A DNA stretch of 24,440 bases from JBCBKZ01 sp039026975 (lineage in GTDB: Bacteria > Bacteroidota > Bacteroidia > J057): assembly GCA_039026975.1 (NCBI GenBank), contig JBCCLI010000050.1, positions 1 through 24,440 of the forward strand. Direction: 5' to 3'. The notes under the pieces are model-generated. The model saw nothing but the letters and a program-made list of their open reading frames with translations, did not search any database and was not told the DNA's origin. Position 1 is the first letter of the stretch. Each line of letters starts with the position of its first letter. Below, one piece after another: positions 9,792 to 17,340 of this stretch. The position numbers and the translations under genes are program-made.

Positions 9792-10703
9792 ATGCTTAAA
9801 GACTTATACAAGCAACTGGCAGAAAAACTCAATACCAGATATCGCATCGAATTTATACATGATGAGACGCTTTATCAATCCAGAGTTTTAGTACTGAAGC
9901 CTATTAAGGCTATCGTGATCATCAGCCTTGCTGTTATTTTAATTGTAGGTGGTACAGCTTCACTTATTGTATTTACGCCTGCTATCAGAAAACATATACC
10001 AGGATACCATAATCCTGAGTATAACCAGACCCTTGAAGGGCTTATCTCACAGATAGAAGAGCTAGAAAGAACGAGGGCGGCCCAGGAATCTGTCCTTCAA
10101 AGTCTTCAGCAATTTGCGGGCCTTAATCCTGAAGAGACTCAGCTTAGTGTTCCTTCAGGAAGCGAGAATACGAATGTTATCCCGCTGCAGCAAGTAAATC
10201 CGCAATCTGCTAACGAAGGAAATCCGGCAACTGTTGTACAGCCTACTGCATCACCAGCGGTTACCCGTACATATCAGGCTAGTCCTGGTCAGATTACGAC
10301 CGTTAATGCAGTTAATGAGGTAGGATTAGTACATTTATTTCCACCTTTAAAAGGTGAAATCAGGAAAAAATTTGATGAGGGTGAACCTCATTATGGAATA
10401 GATATTGTTGCAAATGAAAATGAACTGATTCACGCAGCTACTGATGGGTTTGTGATTCTCAAGGAATATTCAGAGGAGAATGGTCATGTCATAGGAATTG
10501 CCAGCATGCTACATGACATTGTGACTTTCTATAAGCACAATAGTAATACGCTGAAAGAAGTAGGCCAATACGTGAAAGCTGGAGAAGCTGTAGCGGTCAT
10601 TGGAAACTCTGGAGAAAATTCTTCAGGACCACATCTACACTTTGAAGTCTGGTTTCAAGGGAAACCTCAGAATCCATTAAATTTTTATCGATCATTTGAG
10701 TAA
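9792..10703 (+). CDS. Membrane-anchored M23 (LytM-type) peptidoglycan endopeptidase
   Basis: Zinc metallopeptidase expected to cut peptide cross-links in the periplasm. The 303-residue protein has a short cytoplasmic segment, one transmembrane helix (about 37-62), a short coiled coil (about 80-108) and a low-complexity Pro/Gln/Ser linker. The M23 domain runs from about 180. The zinc and catalytic residues appear intact: HYGID (H200, D204), FYKHNS (H249) and GPHLHFEVW (H281, H283), so an active enzyme is likely rather than a degenerate LytM regulator. The bactofilin gene starts 34 bp downstream. An M23 peptidase beside a bactofilin is a recurring bacterial arrangement in which the bactofilin positions wall cutting to set cell shape; that role here is inferred. 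Confidence 0.92.
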   Translation: MLKDLYKQLAEKLNTRYRIEFIHDETLYQSRVLVLKPIKAIVIISLAVILIVGGTASLIVFTPAIRKHIPGYHNPEYNQTLEGLISQIEELERTRAAQESVLQSLQQFAGLNPEETQLSVPSGSENTNVIPLQQVNPQSANEGNPATVVQPTASPAVTRTYQASPGQITTVNAVNEVGLVHLFPPLKGEIRKKFDEGEPHYGIDIVANENELIHAATDGFVILKEYSEENGHVIGIASMLHDIVTFYKHNSNTLKEVGQYVKAGEAVAVIGNSGENSSGPHLHFEVWFQGKPQNPLNFYRSFE

Positions 10704-10737
10704 TTTACTATCGTCTATTTTGTTAATTTGATTGCAC

Positions 10738-11238
10738 ATGTTTGGAAGCAAAAACGAAAATAACTCAACAAGCTCTACCCCAAAAATGACTGAAAGAGGC
10801 CGTAATGTAATTTCATCCGGAACTGTTATTGTAGGTAACATTAACGCAGAAGGTGACCTTCGCGTAGAAGGAAAAGTGATAGGTACGCTAGTATGCGGTT
10901 CCAAGCTAGTAGTTAGCGAGACAGGACTTATTGAAGGGAATGTTGACGCTAGGAATGCTACCGTAGAAGGAGAAATCAAAGGAAACGTAGTTTCTCGTGA
11001 ACTCCTTCAAATAGACAAAACCGGTAAAATATTTGGAGACATCTTCACCCAGAAGCTAGTAGTGCAGATGGGAGCTATCTTCACAGGAAGTAGTAGCATG
11101 AGTGAAGCTGCTAAAGATGTGCTGACCAAGTCGCCTCAGAGAGCTAAAGAGCTGTTGGCTAAAGCCTCCAAAGACAGCCTCAGTTCAAATGGGGATAAGA
11201 AGCCTGAGCTCAAGAAAGCTACTGGTCAGACCAGATAA
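10738..11238 (+). CDS. Bactofilin family polymer-forming cytoskeletal protein
   Basis: Self-assembling beta-helical scaffold protein, usually cytoplasmic and membrane-associated, used to localise wall enzymes. The central part (about 25-125) shows the short repeated strand-turn pattern of bactofilins: SSGTVIVGNINAEGDLRVEG, GTLVCGSKLVVSETGLIEGN, then TVEGEIKGNV. The ends are disordered, charged and Ser/Lys-rich. I choose the ATG at 10738 (MFGSKNENN); a TTG two codons upstream in the same frame is less likely. No Shine-Dalgarno sequence is apparent, which is common in this phylum. The gene sits between the M23 peptidase and the Atp cluster, with 36 bp to the AtpZ-like gene, so all may share a transcript. 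Confidence 0.93.
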   Translation: MFGSKNENNSTSSTPKMTERGRNVISSGTVIVGNINAEGDLRVEGKVIGTLVCGSKLVVSETGLIEGNVDARNATVEGEIKGNVVSRELLQIDKTGKIFGDIFTQKLVVQMGAIFTGSSSMSEAAKDVLTKSPQRAKELLAKASKDSLSSNGDKKPELKKATGQTR

Positions 11239-11274
11239 ACTGGCCAAACTGTGCATTAAGGGTAGCTCTACCTT

Positions 11275-11475
11275 ATGGCAGACAAAAAACCAGTCCATAA
11301 TTACATAAAATACGCAGGCTTAGGATTTGAAATCCTGGCCTGTCTCCTCATATTCTGTGGGATAGGATATGCACTAGATTCCTGGCAGGAAACAGAAAAG
11401 CCATGGTTCCTACTTACCTTCTCCCTCCTGGGATGTGCAGCCGCTCTCTATCTCATGATAAAAAGCCTGAAATAA
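11275..11475 (+). CDS. AtpZ/AtpI-family small membrane protein
   Basis: A 66-residue protein with two transmembrane helices (about 13-33 and 43-62) joined by a short loop containing YALDSWQETEKPW. This is the layout of the AtpZ-like 'gene 1' proteins that precede F0F1 operons. In other bacteria AtpZ/AtpI proteins have been linked to c-ring assembly or divalent cation supply. It starts 36 bp after the bactofilin and is the first gene of the ATP synthase cluster, which supports the family call. Its exact function here is inferred. Confidence 0.85.
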   Translation: MADKKPVHNYIKYAGLGFEILACLLIFCGIGYALDSWQETEKPWFLLTFSLLGCAAALYLMIKSLK

Positions 11476-11568
11476 ATAGGTTTTTGTCCTTTCTTTCCTA
11501 GATTTGCAGTCCTGATTTTCGATGATTATCCCATCAATTTCAGATAGGTAATATATAAGCTCTTTATT

Positions 11569-11946
11569 GTGAGTATTCCACGCTTCATTACCATCATTCT
11601 ACTCCTGATGATCATCTTGACTGGAATGGGATACCTGATAGCTCAGAGATATGGTTATGAACCCCTGGCTGCGGTGGCGGCGATCTCTTTAAGCGGCATG
11701 CTTGCCATGCTGGCTTACACCTTATCATATAAGGGATTGGAAAAAAAAGAGACTACCACCTTTGTCGCATATCTGCTTTCAGGAATGTTAGCTAAAATGC
11801 TGGTAGGGATTCTGACTGTAGTCTTTATTGCGCTGGAATACAAGGAAGTAGTAAGTGAGTATGTGGTTAGTTTCTTCCTTTCTTACTTTGTCTTTACCTC
11901 ATTTGAAGTTTATGGTTTAATGCGTAAATTGCGCGCGAAAATTTGA
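11569..11946 (+). CDS. AtpI-like four-helix membrane protein of the ATP synthase cluster
   Basis: A 125-residue hydrophobic protein with about four transmembrane helices (roughly 5-25, 31-50, 65-88, 94-115) and a basic C-terminus (RKLRAKI). Its place between the AtpZ-like gene and atpB is where ATP synthase protein I usually lies, and the size matches. Sequence similarity to AtpI is not obvious by eye, so the call rests mainly on position and topology. The start is a GTG at 11569; the next candidate, an ATG at codon 14, would cut into the first helix. There is a 93-bp gap before it with nothing recognisable. Confidence 0.7.
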   Translation: MSIPRFITIILLLMIILTGMGYLIAQRYGYEPLAAVAAISLSGMLAMLAYTLSYKGLEKKETTTFVAYLLSGMLAKMLVGILTVVFIALEYKEVVSEYVVSFFLSYFVFTSFEVYGLMRKLRAKI

Positions 11947-11981
11947 ACACTACTCAATTTTACTAGAGAGAGAAATTTTCT

Positions 11982-13166
11982 ATGTCCATTAAGAAAGCGC
12001 TCCTTTGCTTTATTGTCCTACTAACAATGAACGGGGTTAGAGCTGCAGATGAACCTTCAGCAGATCACCACGGAGGAGAGGAGTTTAATGCCAAAGAAAC
12101 CATTCTGCACCATATTCTGGATACCCATGATTGGCATATCACGGATATCCCCGCTGGAAAAGATGAACATGGTCATACTACCTATAAACCTATAGCCCTC
12201 CATCTTCCATGGTTATTTTACTCTTCCAGGGATGGTTTTGTATTTGCAGCCAATACCCATGCTTTGGAGGAGAAAGGGTACACAGTTTTTCATGAAAAAG
12301 TATATGCAGTTGACGCAGCTAGCCATGAGGGAGATGCGCATGCTGAAGCGGCACATGAAAACAGTGAAGGAGATCATGCTGCAGAAGCGCATGCGGAAGG
12401 AGAGGAACATGATCATCCTGCTAATGCAGATATGAGCGTGAGCGTAATAGACCTGTCAATTACCAAGACAGTTCTTCAGATGATGTTGGTAGGGTTACTG
12501 CTGGTATGGGTATTTACGAGCATAGCTAAGGCTTATGTAAGGAGGGAAGGACAAGCGCCTAAAGGTGCTCAGTCGTTCTTCGAGCCTATCATTGTTTTTG
12601 TGAGGGAAGATATAGCTAAAAATTATCTGGGTGATAAAGCGGATAAATTCCTGCCTTATCTCCTTACTTTATTCTTCTTTATCTGGTTTGCTAATTTATT
12701 GGGGCTAACACCCTTTAATTCTAATATAGCAGGGAACATATCTGTTACTGCGGCGCTTGCAGTGCTGACCTTTATTCTGATTCAGTTTAATGGAACTAAG
12801 GATTACTGGCAGCATATTTTCAATACGCCTGGTGTTCCCTGGTGGCTTAAGTTTGGTATTCCTTTGATGCCCATTGTGGAGTTAATAGGTTTATTTACTA
12901 AGCCTTTTGCCTTGGCAGTACGTTTATTTGCGAATATAACAGCAGGTCACTTTATGGTACTGGGCCTGATCTGTCTGATTTTCATTATGGGAAATAACGG
13001 GACTAACTTCACCGGAGGAATGGGAATTATGCCCATCTCTGTGCTGTTTACTACCGTGATTTTCGCCTTGGAGATGATAGTAGCTATTATCCAGCCCTAC
13101 ATATTTACTTTGCTAACAGCGGTATTTATAGGGATGGCTATGGAGTCTCATGATGATCATCACTAA
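11982..13166 (+). CDS. atpB: F0F1 ATP synthase subunit a, with signal peptide and His-rich periplasmic extension
   Basis: Forms the proton half-channels next to the c-ring. At 394 residues it is much longer than the roughly 270 of E. coli. The extra length is N-terminal: a cleavable signal peptide (MSIKKALLCFIVLLTMNGVRA), then about 130 residues predicted to be periplasmic. These include a stretch at 111-150 rich in His, Glu, Asp and Ala. The membrane part begins near residue 162 and holds the conserved KPFALAVRLFANITAGHF helix with the essential Arg (R314). N-terminal extensions are, to my knowledge, common in Bacteroidota AtpB, but this His content is notable: 18 His in the first 150 residues. 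A purine-rich AGAGAGAGAAA lies just upstream of the ATG. Confidence 0.95.
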   Translation: MSIKKALLCFIVLLTMNGVRAADEPSADHHGGEEFNAKETILHHILDTHDWHITDIPAGKDEHGHTTYKPIALHLPWLFYSSRDGFVFAANTHALEEKGYTVFHEKVYAVDAASHEGDAHAEAAHENSEGDHAAEAHAEGEEHDHPANADMSVSVIDLSITKTVLQMMLVGLLLVWVFTSIAKAYVRREGQAPKGAQSFFEPIIVFVREDIAKNYLGDKADKFLPYLLTLFFFIWFANLLGLTPFNSNIAGNISVTAALAVLTFILIQFNGTKDYWQHIFNTPGVPWWLKFGIPLMPIVELIGLFTKPFALAVRLFANITAGHFMVLGLICLIFIMGNNGTNFTGGMGIMPISVLFTTVIFALEMIVAIIQPYIFTLLTAVFIGMAMESHDDHH

Positions 13167-13209
13167 TAGTTCTTGAAAAAAGAGTTTATTCATTCATAAA
13201 TTTTTTTCT

Positions 13210-13431
13210 ATGGAGACCATCGGTATTATGGGTGCTGGAATCGGCGCCGGACTGGCCGCAATCGGAGCAGGAATGGGTATCGGTAGACTGGCTGCAGCGT
13301 CAGTAGAGTCTATCGCCAGACAGCCAGAAGCTTCAGGAGACGTACGTGGTGCGATGATCCTGACAGCTGCCTTCATTGAGGGTGTTGCCCTTTTTGGAGA
13401 AGTAATCTGTCTGTTAGCTGTTCTGAAATAG
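13210..13431 (+). CDS. atpE: F0F1 ATP synthase subunit c
   Basis: Small proteolipid that forms the rotating c-ring. It has 73 residues in two helices joined by the polar loop ARQPEASGD. The ion-binding carboxylate is in AAFIEGVALFGE (Glu about 56). Residues that bind Na+ in sodium-type rings are replaced: the helix-1 Pro and Gln are Ala and Ile (GAGMGIGR), and the Ser-Thr after the Glu is Gly-Val. The ring should therefore be proton-specific (inference from known Na+ ring motifs). The long 92-bp gap to atpF holds a hairpin, unlike most junctions in this operon. Confidence 0.97.
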   Translation: METIGIMGAGIGAGLAAIGAGMGIGRLAAASVESIARQPEASGDVRGAMILTAAFIEGVALFGEVICLLAVLK

Positions 13432-13449
13432 TCAGAAACTATGGAAACA

Positions 13450-13470
13450 GGTCGAGGGAATGCCTCGGCC
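13450..13470 (+). promoter_or_regulatory. Intergenic hairpin between atpE and atpF
   Basis: An 8-bp stem with one G-T wobble (GGTCGAGG / CCTCGGCC) and a 5-nt GAATG loop lies 18 bp after the atpE stop. It is followed by a pyrimidine-rich stretch without a clean T run. It could slow decay of the atpE message or act as a leaky terminator, raising subunit c over its neighbours. The hairpin is seen directly; the role is inferred. Confidence 0.5.
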
Positions 13471-13523
13471 TCCTTTCTCCTACTTGTTTGAAGCGTTATA
13501 AAAAGACCTAATAGAAACCAATT

Positions 13524-14018
13524 ATGGAGATCATATTACCCCAGTTAGGATTATTCCTTTGGACACTCATTATCTTCCTCACTTTCTTCGTAATTCTACG
13601 CCGTTTTGCCTGGAAGCCTATCATAGATGCCATCAAGTCAAGAGAAGATTCTATTGAGAGTTCTCTTTCTGAAGCTAAAAGAGCCAGGGAGGAAATGGAG
13701 CAGCTAACTACCCAAAATGAAAACCTGCTGAAAGAAGCACGTGCAGAGAGGGATAAGATCATTCGCGAGGCAAATGACATGCGTGAGAAGCTTATAGAAA
13801 AAGCTAAGGGGGAGGCAGAGGCATACAAGCAGGGGGAACTAGATAAAGTAAAACAGCTCATAGATGCTGAGAAAAGTGCTGCCCTGAATGAAATCCGGAA
13901 CACTTCAGGTACTATGGCTATAGAGATAGCTGAAAAGATTCTCCGTAAGCAATTTGAGAATAAGAAGGAGCAGCAGGCTTTTGCAGAGAAATTGATTTCC
14001 GAGTTGAGTCAGAACTAA
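13524..14018 (+). CDS. atpF: F0F1 ATP synthase subunit b
   Basis: Peripheral stalk subunit that holds F1 still against the turning rotor. The 164-residue protein starts with a transmembrane helix (about 5-26, IILPQLGLFLWTLIIFLTFF), then RRFAWKPIIDAIKSRE, a recognisable b-subunit stretch. A long charged helix follows (about 40-140), rich in Glu, Lys and Ala, typical of the b dimer coiled coil. Length is normal. The ATG at 13524 is well placed before the helix. atpH starts 7 bp after the stop, suggesting translational coupling. Confidence 0.95.
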   Translation: MEIILPQLGLFLWTLIIFLTFFVILRRFAWKPIIDAIKSREDSIESSLSEAKRAREEMEQLTTQNENLLKEARAERDKIIREANDMREKLIEKAKGEAEAYKQGELDKVKQLIDAEKSAALNEIRNTSGTMAIEIAEKILRKQFENKKEQQAFAEKLISELSQN

Positions 14019-14025
14019 GTATATC

Positions 14026-14565
14026 ATGGTAGAAGATCGCATAGGATATAAGTACGCTAAGTCTATCTACAGCCTGGCAGAGGAAAAGAAAGCTCTCAAG
14101 GCTGTGCATAAAGATATGCAGCTCTTGCATGAAACAGTTTCTGACAGTAGAGAACTTCGAAATTTCCTGGAGAGTCCCATCATTAAAGCAGACACCAAAG
14201 AGGCGGCGCTAACAGAGCTTTTTGGAAAGAAATTTACTTCTGAGATAAGCACCACTTTACTTCAGTTACTGGTAAGGAAAGGAAGAGAAGCCTACCTGCC
14301 TTATGTAGCATCTGCTTTCCTGAAAATGTATGATAAGGCACACAAGATTATTCGCGGGGTACTGACAAGCGCACAGAAGGTACCTGCTGCCATGTTAAAA
14401 AAGATAGTAAAAACAGTAGAAGAAAAGACGGGAGGAAAATTTGAAGTAACCACAGAAGTGAATCCTGATTTAATCGGAGGATTTACCCTAAAGATAGATG
14501 ATCAATTATTTGATGGAAGCGTTTCTTCTTCCATCAGAAGAATTAAACAACAGTTTTCAGTTTAA
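14026..14565 (+). CDS. atpH: F0F1 ATP synthase subunit delta
   Basis: Links the peripheral stalk to the top of F1. It has 179 residues. The N-terminal helical domain has the family pattern YKYAKSIYSLAEEKKAL and FLESPIIKADTKEAAL. The C-terminal part contains TEVNPDLIGGFTLKIDDQLFDGSVSSSIRRIKQQ, the conserved end of bacterial delta/OSCP. Gene order b-delta-alpha-gamma confirms it. A TAnnTTTG element begins 2 bp beyond the stop, ahead of atpA. Confidence 0.95.
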   Translation: MVEDRIGYKYAKSIYSLAEEKKALKAVHKDMQLLHETVSDSRELRNFLESPIIKADTKEAALTELFGKKFTSEISTTLLQLLVRKGREAYLPYVASAFLKMYDKAHKIIRGVLTSAQKVPAAMLKKIVKTVEEKTGGKFEVTTEVNPDLIGGFTLKIDDQLFDGSVSSSIRRIKQQFSV

Positions 14566-14567
14566 CC

Positions 14568-14575
14568 TAATTTTG
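14568..14575 (+). promoter_or_regulatory. Possible internal promoter -7 element before atpA
   Basis: TAATTTTG matches the Bacteroidota -7 consensus TAnnTTTG exactly and lies in the 57-bp atpH-atpA gap, 47 bp before the atpA ATG. I see no matching TTTG box at the expected distance upstream, so this is a half-site at best. Confidence 0.3.
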
Positions 14576-14622
14576 CCCTTAGCGGGTAAAGCATACAGTA
14601 ATACTAAAAATAACTTAATCAT

Positions 14623-16200
14623 ATGGCTGCTGTAAGACCTGAAGAAGTCTCCTCCATACTCCGCGAACAGCTTTCCAATTTTTCTTCTGCTGCCCAGTTA
14701 GAAGAGACTGGAACCGTACTCCAGATAGGGGATGGTATTGCAAGAATATATGGACTCACTAAAGTAAGAGCTGGTGAGCTGATAGAATTTGAAACAGGCC
14801 TAAAAGGGATGGTACTGAACCTGGAAGAAGATAATGTGGGGGCGGTACTGTTTGGAGATTCTACAGGTATTAAAGAAGGAGATACAGTTAGAAGAACTGG
14901 AAGTATTGCTTCTATTCAAGTGGGAAATGGTCTGTTAGGCCGTGTAATTAATCCACTAGGAGAGCCCATAGACGGGAAAGGACCTATACAGGGAGATCTT
15001 TATGATTCTCCATACGAAAGGAAAGCTCCAGGGGTAATTTTCCGTGAGCCTGTAGCAGAACCCCTACAAACAGGTATCAAGGCGATCGACTCTATGATCC
15101 CTATTGGTAGGGGACAGAGAGAGTTGATCATTGGAGACCGTTCTACAGGAAAAACAGCCATTGTGGTTGATACCATTATTAACCAGTTAGAAAATCACAA
15201 AAATGGAGAGTCTGTATTCTGCATCTATGTGGCTGTTGGGCAGAAAGCCTCTACAGTAGCCCAGGTGGTGAAAGCCCTGGAAGATGCAGGCGCTATGGAC
15301 TATACAGTAGTAGTAGCAGCTCCGGCTTCTTCTCCTACCCCACTTCAATTTTTCGCGCCTTTTGCAGGTGCTGCTATCGGTGAATTCTTCCGAGATACTG
15401 GTAAGCCTGCCCTGGTAATTTATGATGACTTATCTAAACAGGCGGTAGCCTACCGTGAGGTGTCCCTCTTGCTGAGGCGTCCTCCAGGTCGTGAGGCATA
15501 CCCTGGGGATGTGTTCTACTTACACTCCCGTCTGCTAGAGCGTGCGGCTAAAGTTATTGCTGATGATAGTATAGCAAAAAATATGAATGACCTTCCTGAA
15601 GCCTTTAAGCCACTGGTCAAAGGGGGGGGATCTTTGACAGCACTTCCTATCATTGAAACTCAGGAAGGGGATGTCTCAGCCTATATTCCTACTAATGTGA
15701 TTTCTATTACGGACGGCCAAATATTTTTGGAGACAAATCTCTTCAACTCTGGGGTACGTCCTGCGGTAAACGTAGGTATCTCTGTATCTCGTGTGGGTGG
15801 TTCTGCTCAGATTAAACCCATGAAAAAGGTATCTGGTACGCTGAAGTTGGACCTGGCTCAGTTCCGTGATTTGGAAGCCTTTGCCAGATTTGGGTCGGAC
15901 CTGGATAAAGCTACCCAAAGACAGCTAGAGCGTGGTCGCAGATCAGTACAGGTACTGATTCAGAAGCAGTATAGCCCGGTAGCCGTAGAGAAGCAGGTAG
16001 CTGCTATTTATGCTGTGTCCCGTGGATTTGCTGATACTGTGCCTGTAGACAAGATCAATGAGTATGAGGCAAGACTGATTCAGGAAATCGATATGTCTGC
16101 GCCACAAATATTTGAGCAAATCAAGGCTAAAAAGTGGACGGATGATGTGCAGGCTGCGCTAAAAGAAGTTTCTGAAAAAGTGGCAAAAAGTTTTGAATAA
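14623..16200 (+). CDS. atpA: F0F1 ATP synthase subunit alpha
   Basis: Regulatory nucleotide-binding subunit of the F1 hexamer. At 525 residues the length is normal. The N-terminal beta-barrel (about 25-95) includes LQIGDGIARIYGL. The central domain has the Walker A motif GDRSTGKT (171-178) and LVIYDDLSKQA (Walker B region). SVSRVGGSAQ carries the arginine that completes the catalytic site on the neighbouring beta subunit. The C-terminal helical domain is complete. atpG follows after 43 bp. The beta subunit this protein pairs with is not in the window. Confidence 0.98.
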   Translation: MAAVRPEEVSSILREQLSNFSSAAQLEETGTVLQIGDGIARIYGLTKVRAGELIEFETGLKGMVLNLEEDNVGAVLFGDSTGIKEGDTVRRTGSIASIQVGNGLLGRVINPLGEPIDGKGPIQGDLYDSPYERKAPGVIFREPVAEPLQTGIKAIDSMIPIGRGQRELIIGDRSTGKTAIVVDTIINQLENHKNGESVFCIYVAVGQKASTVAQVVKALEDAGAMDYTVVVAAPASSPTPLQFFAPFAGAAIGEFFRDTGKPALVIYDDLSKQAVAYREVSLLLRRPPGREAYPGDVFYLHSRLLERAAKVIADDSIAKNMNDLPEAFKPLVKGGGSLTALPIIETQEGDVSAYIPTNVISITDGQIFLETNLFNSGVRPAVNVGISVSRVGGSAQIKPMKKVSGTLKLDLAQFRDLEAFARFGSDLDKATQRQLERGRRSVQVLIQKQYSPVAVEKQVAAIYAVSRGFADTVPVDKINEYEARLIQEIDMSAPQIFEQIKAKKWTDDVQAALKEVSEKVAKSFE

Positions 16201-16243
16201 TGGGATAGCCTATGTGCTTCCTCAAACATACAGATAGCAGTTT

Positions 16244-17143
16244 ATGGCTAATCTTAAGGAAATAAAATCTCGGATTAAGACAGTTAAGAATACCCGTCAG
16301 GTGACTAACGCCATGAAGATGGTGGCAGCAGCTAAGCTGCGTAAAGCGCAGGACAGGATGCTTCAGCTCAGACCTTATGCCTCTAAACTGAAAGAAATCA
16401 TTGGGAATGTGATGTCAGCTGTTGATCAGGAAGAAATACCTTCTCGTCTGGTAGAACAGCGGGAAGTAGATAATGTACTTGTCATCATCGTTACTTCTAA
16501 CCGTGGATTGGCAGGCCCCTTCAACTCCAATATCATCAAGCATGCAAATGCATTCATCCATGAGCATTACCCTGGCAAGAGAGAAGAAGGGAAGCTTCAT
16601 ATGCTATGTATAGGAAGAAGAGGATATGATTATTACAATAAGAGAGGATATTCTCTCATTGGAGAAAATCATGATGTGTTCACGAAACTCTCCTTTGATC
16701 TGGTAAATGAAGTGGCTGACAGGGTGTTTGAGGGGTTTCTTGCTGGAGAGTTTGATAAGGTGCATCTGGTATTCAATGAGTTTAAGAATGTAATGTCTCA
16801 GAACAGAATAGCGGAAGACCTTCTCCCCTTAGCCGTAAGCTCTCTGGAAACGGAGACCGAAGAAGAGGGAGGGATTAATATGGATTACATATTTGAGCCG
16901 GATAGAGAGCAGATACTGACAGACTTAATTCCCAGAGCTTTACGCATACAGCTTTTCCGCGCCGTGCTAGAATCGAATGCATCTGAGCAGGGCGCTAGGA
17001 TGGTAGCCATGGATAAGGCTACTGAGAACGCAGAGGAGCTACTGAAAGGCTTAAAAATCAGCTTTAATAAAGCTCGGCAGGCCTCTATTACTACAGAAAT
17101 TCTGGAAATTTCTGCAGGTGCAGATGCCTTGGCAGCTCAATAA
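16244..17143 (+). CDS. atpG: F0F1 ATP synthase subunit gamma
   Basis: Central rotor shaft joining the c-ring to the alpha/beta hexamer. It has 299 residues, within the family range. Both signature ends are present. The N-terminal helix is ANLKEIKSRIKTVKNTRQV then NAMKMVAAAKLRKAQ. The C-terminal helix is MVAMDKATENAEELLK then FNKARQASITTEILEI. The middle contains VTSNRGLAGPFNSN, conserved in gamma. It is the last gene of the cluster here: a hairpin terminator follows, and atpD and atpC are absent. Confidence 0.97.
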   Translation: MANLKEIKSRIKTVKNTRQVTNAMKMVAAAKLRKAQDRMLQLRPYASKLKEIIGNVMSAVDQEEIPSRLVEQREVDNVLVIIVTSNRGLAGPFNSNIIKHANAFIHEHYPGKREEGKLHMLCIGRRGYDYYNKRGYSLIGENHDVFTKLSFDLVNEVADRVFEGFLAGEFDKVHLVFNEFKNVMSQNRIAEDLLPLAVSSLETETEEEGGINMDYIFEPDREQILTDLIPRALRIQLFRAVLESNASEQGARMVAMDKATENAEELLKGLKISFNKARQASITTEILEISAGADALAAQ

Positions 17144-17176
17144 ACCATACACACATTCAGTATTACACAACACAGA

Positions 17177-17208
17177 CAGGTCGGTGCTGATGCATCAGCC
17201 TGTTTTTT
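17177..17208 (+). terminator. Probable terminator after atpG
   Basis: GCTGA/TCAGC around a TGCA loop, with CAGG and CCTG able to pair outside it across a small bulge, is followed by six Ts. It lies 33 bp after the atpG stop and would end the ATP synthase transcript. Confidence 0.7.
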
Positions 17209-17340
17209 GGTCACTATTTCCCCTTCCTTTAACGTTATCAATTTACATTATGTGGATTACTTAAGTACATCCTCATTTTTTTGCATGAATAGTAGGCTTG
17301 CATACTACTTTAAACCTATTACTAATAACCTGTTTGCACC

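Noticed and set aside
10695..10730. Promoter before the bactofilin
   Set aside because: TTAATTTG is one base off the -7 consensus and the TTTG upstream is spaced too far (24 bp); the gene is likely read through from the M23 gene.
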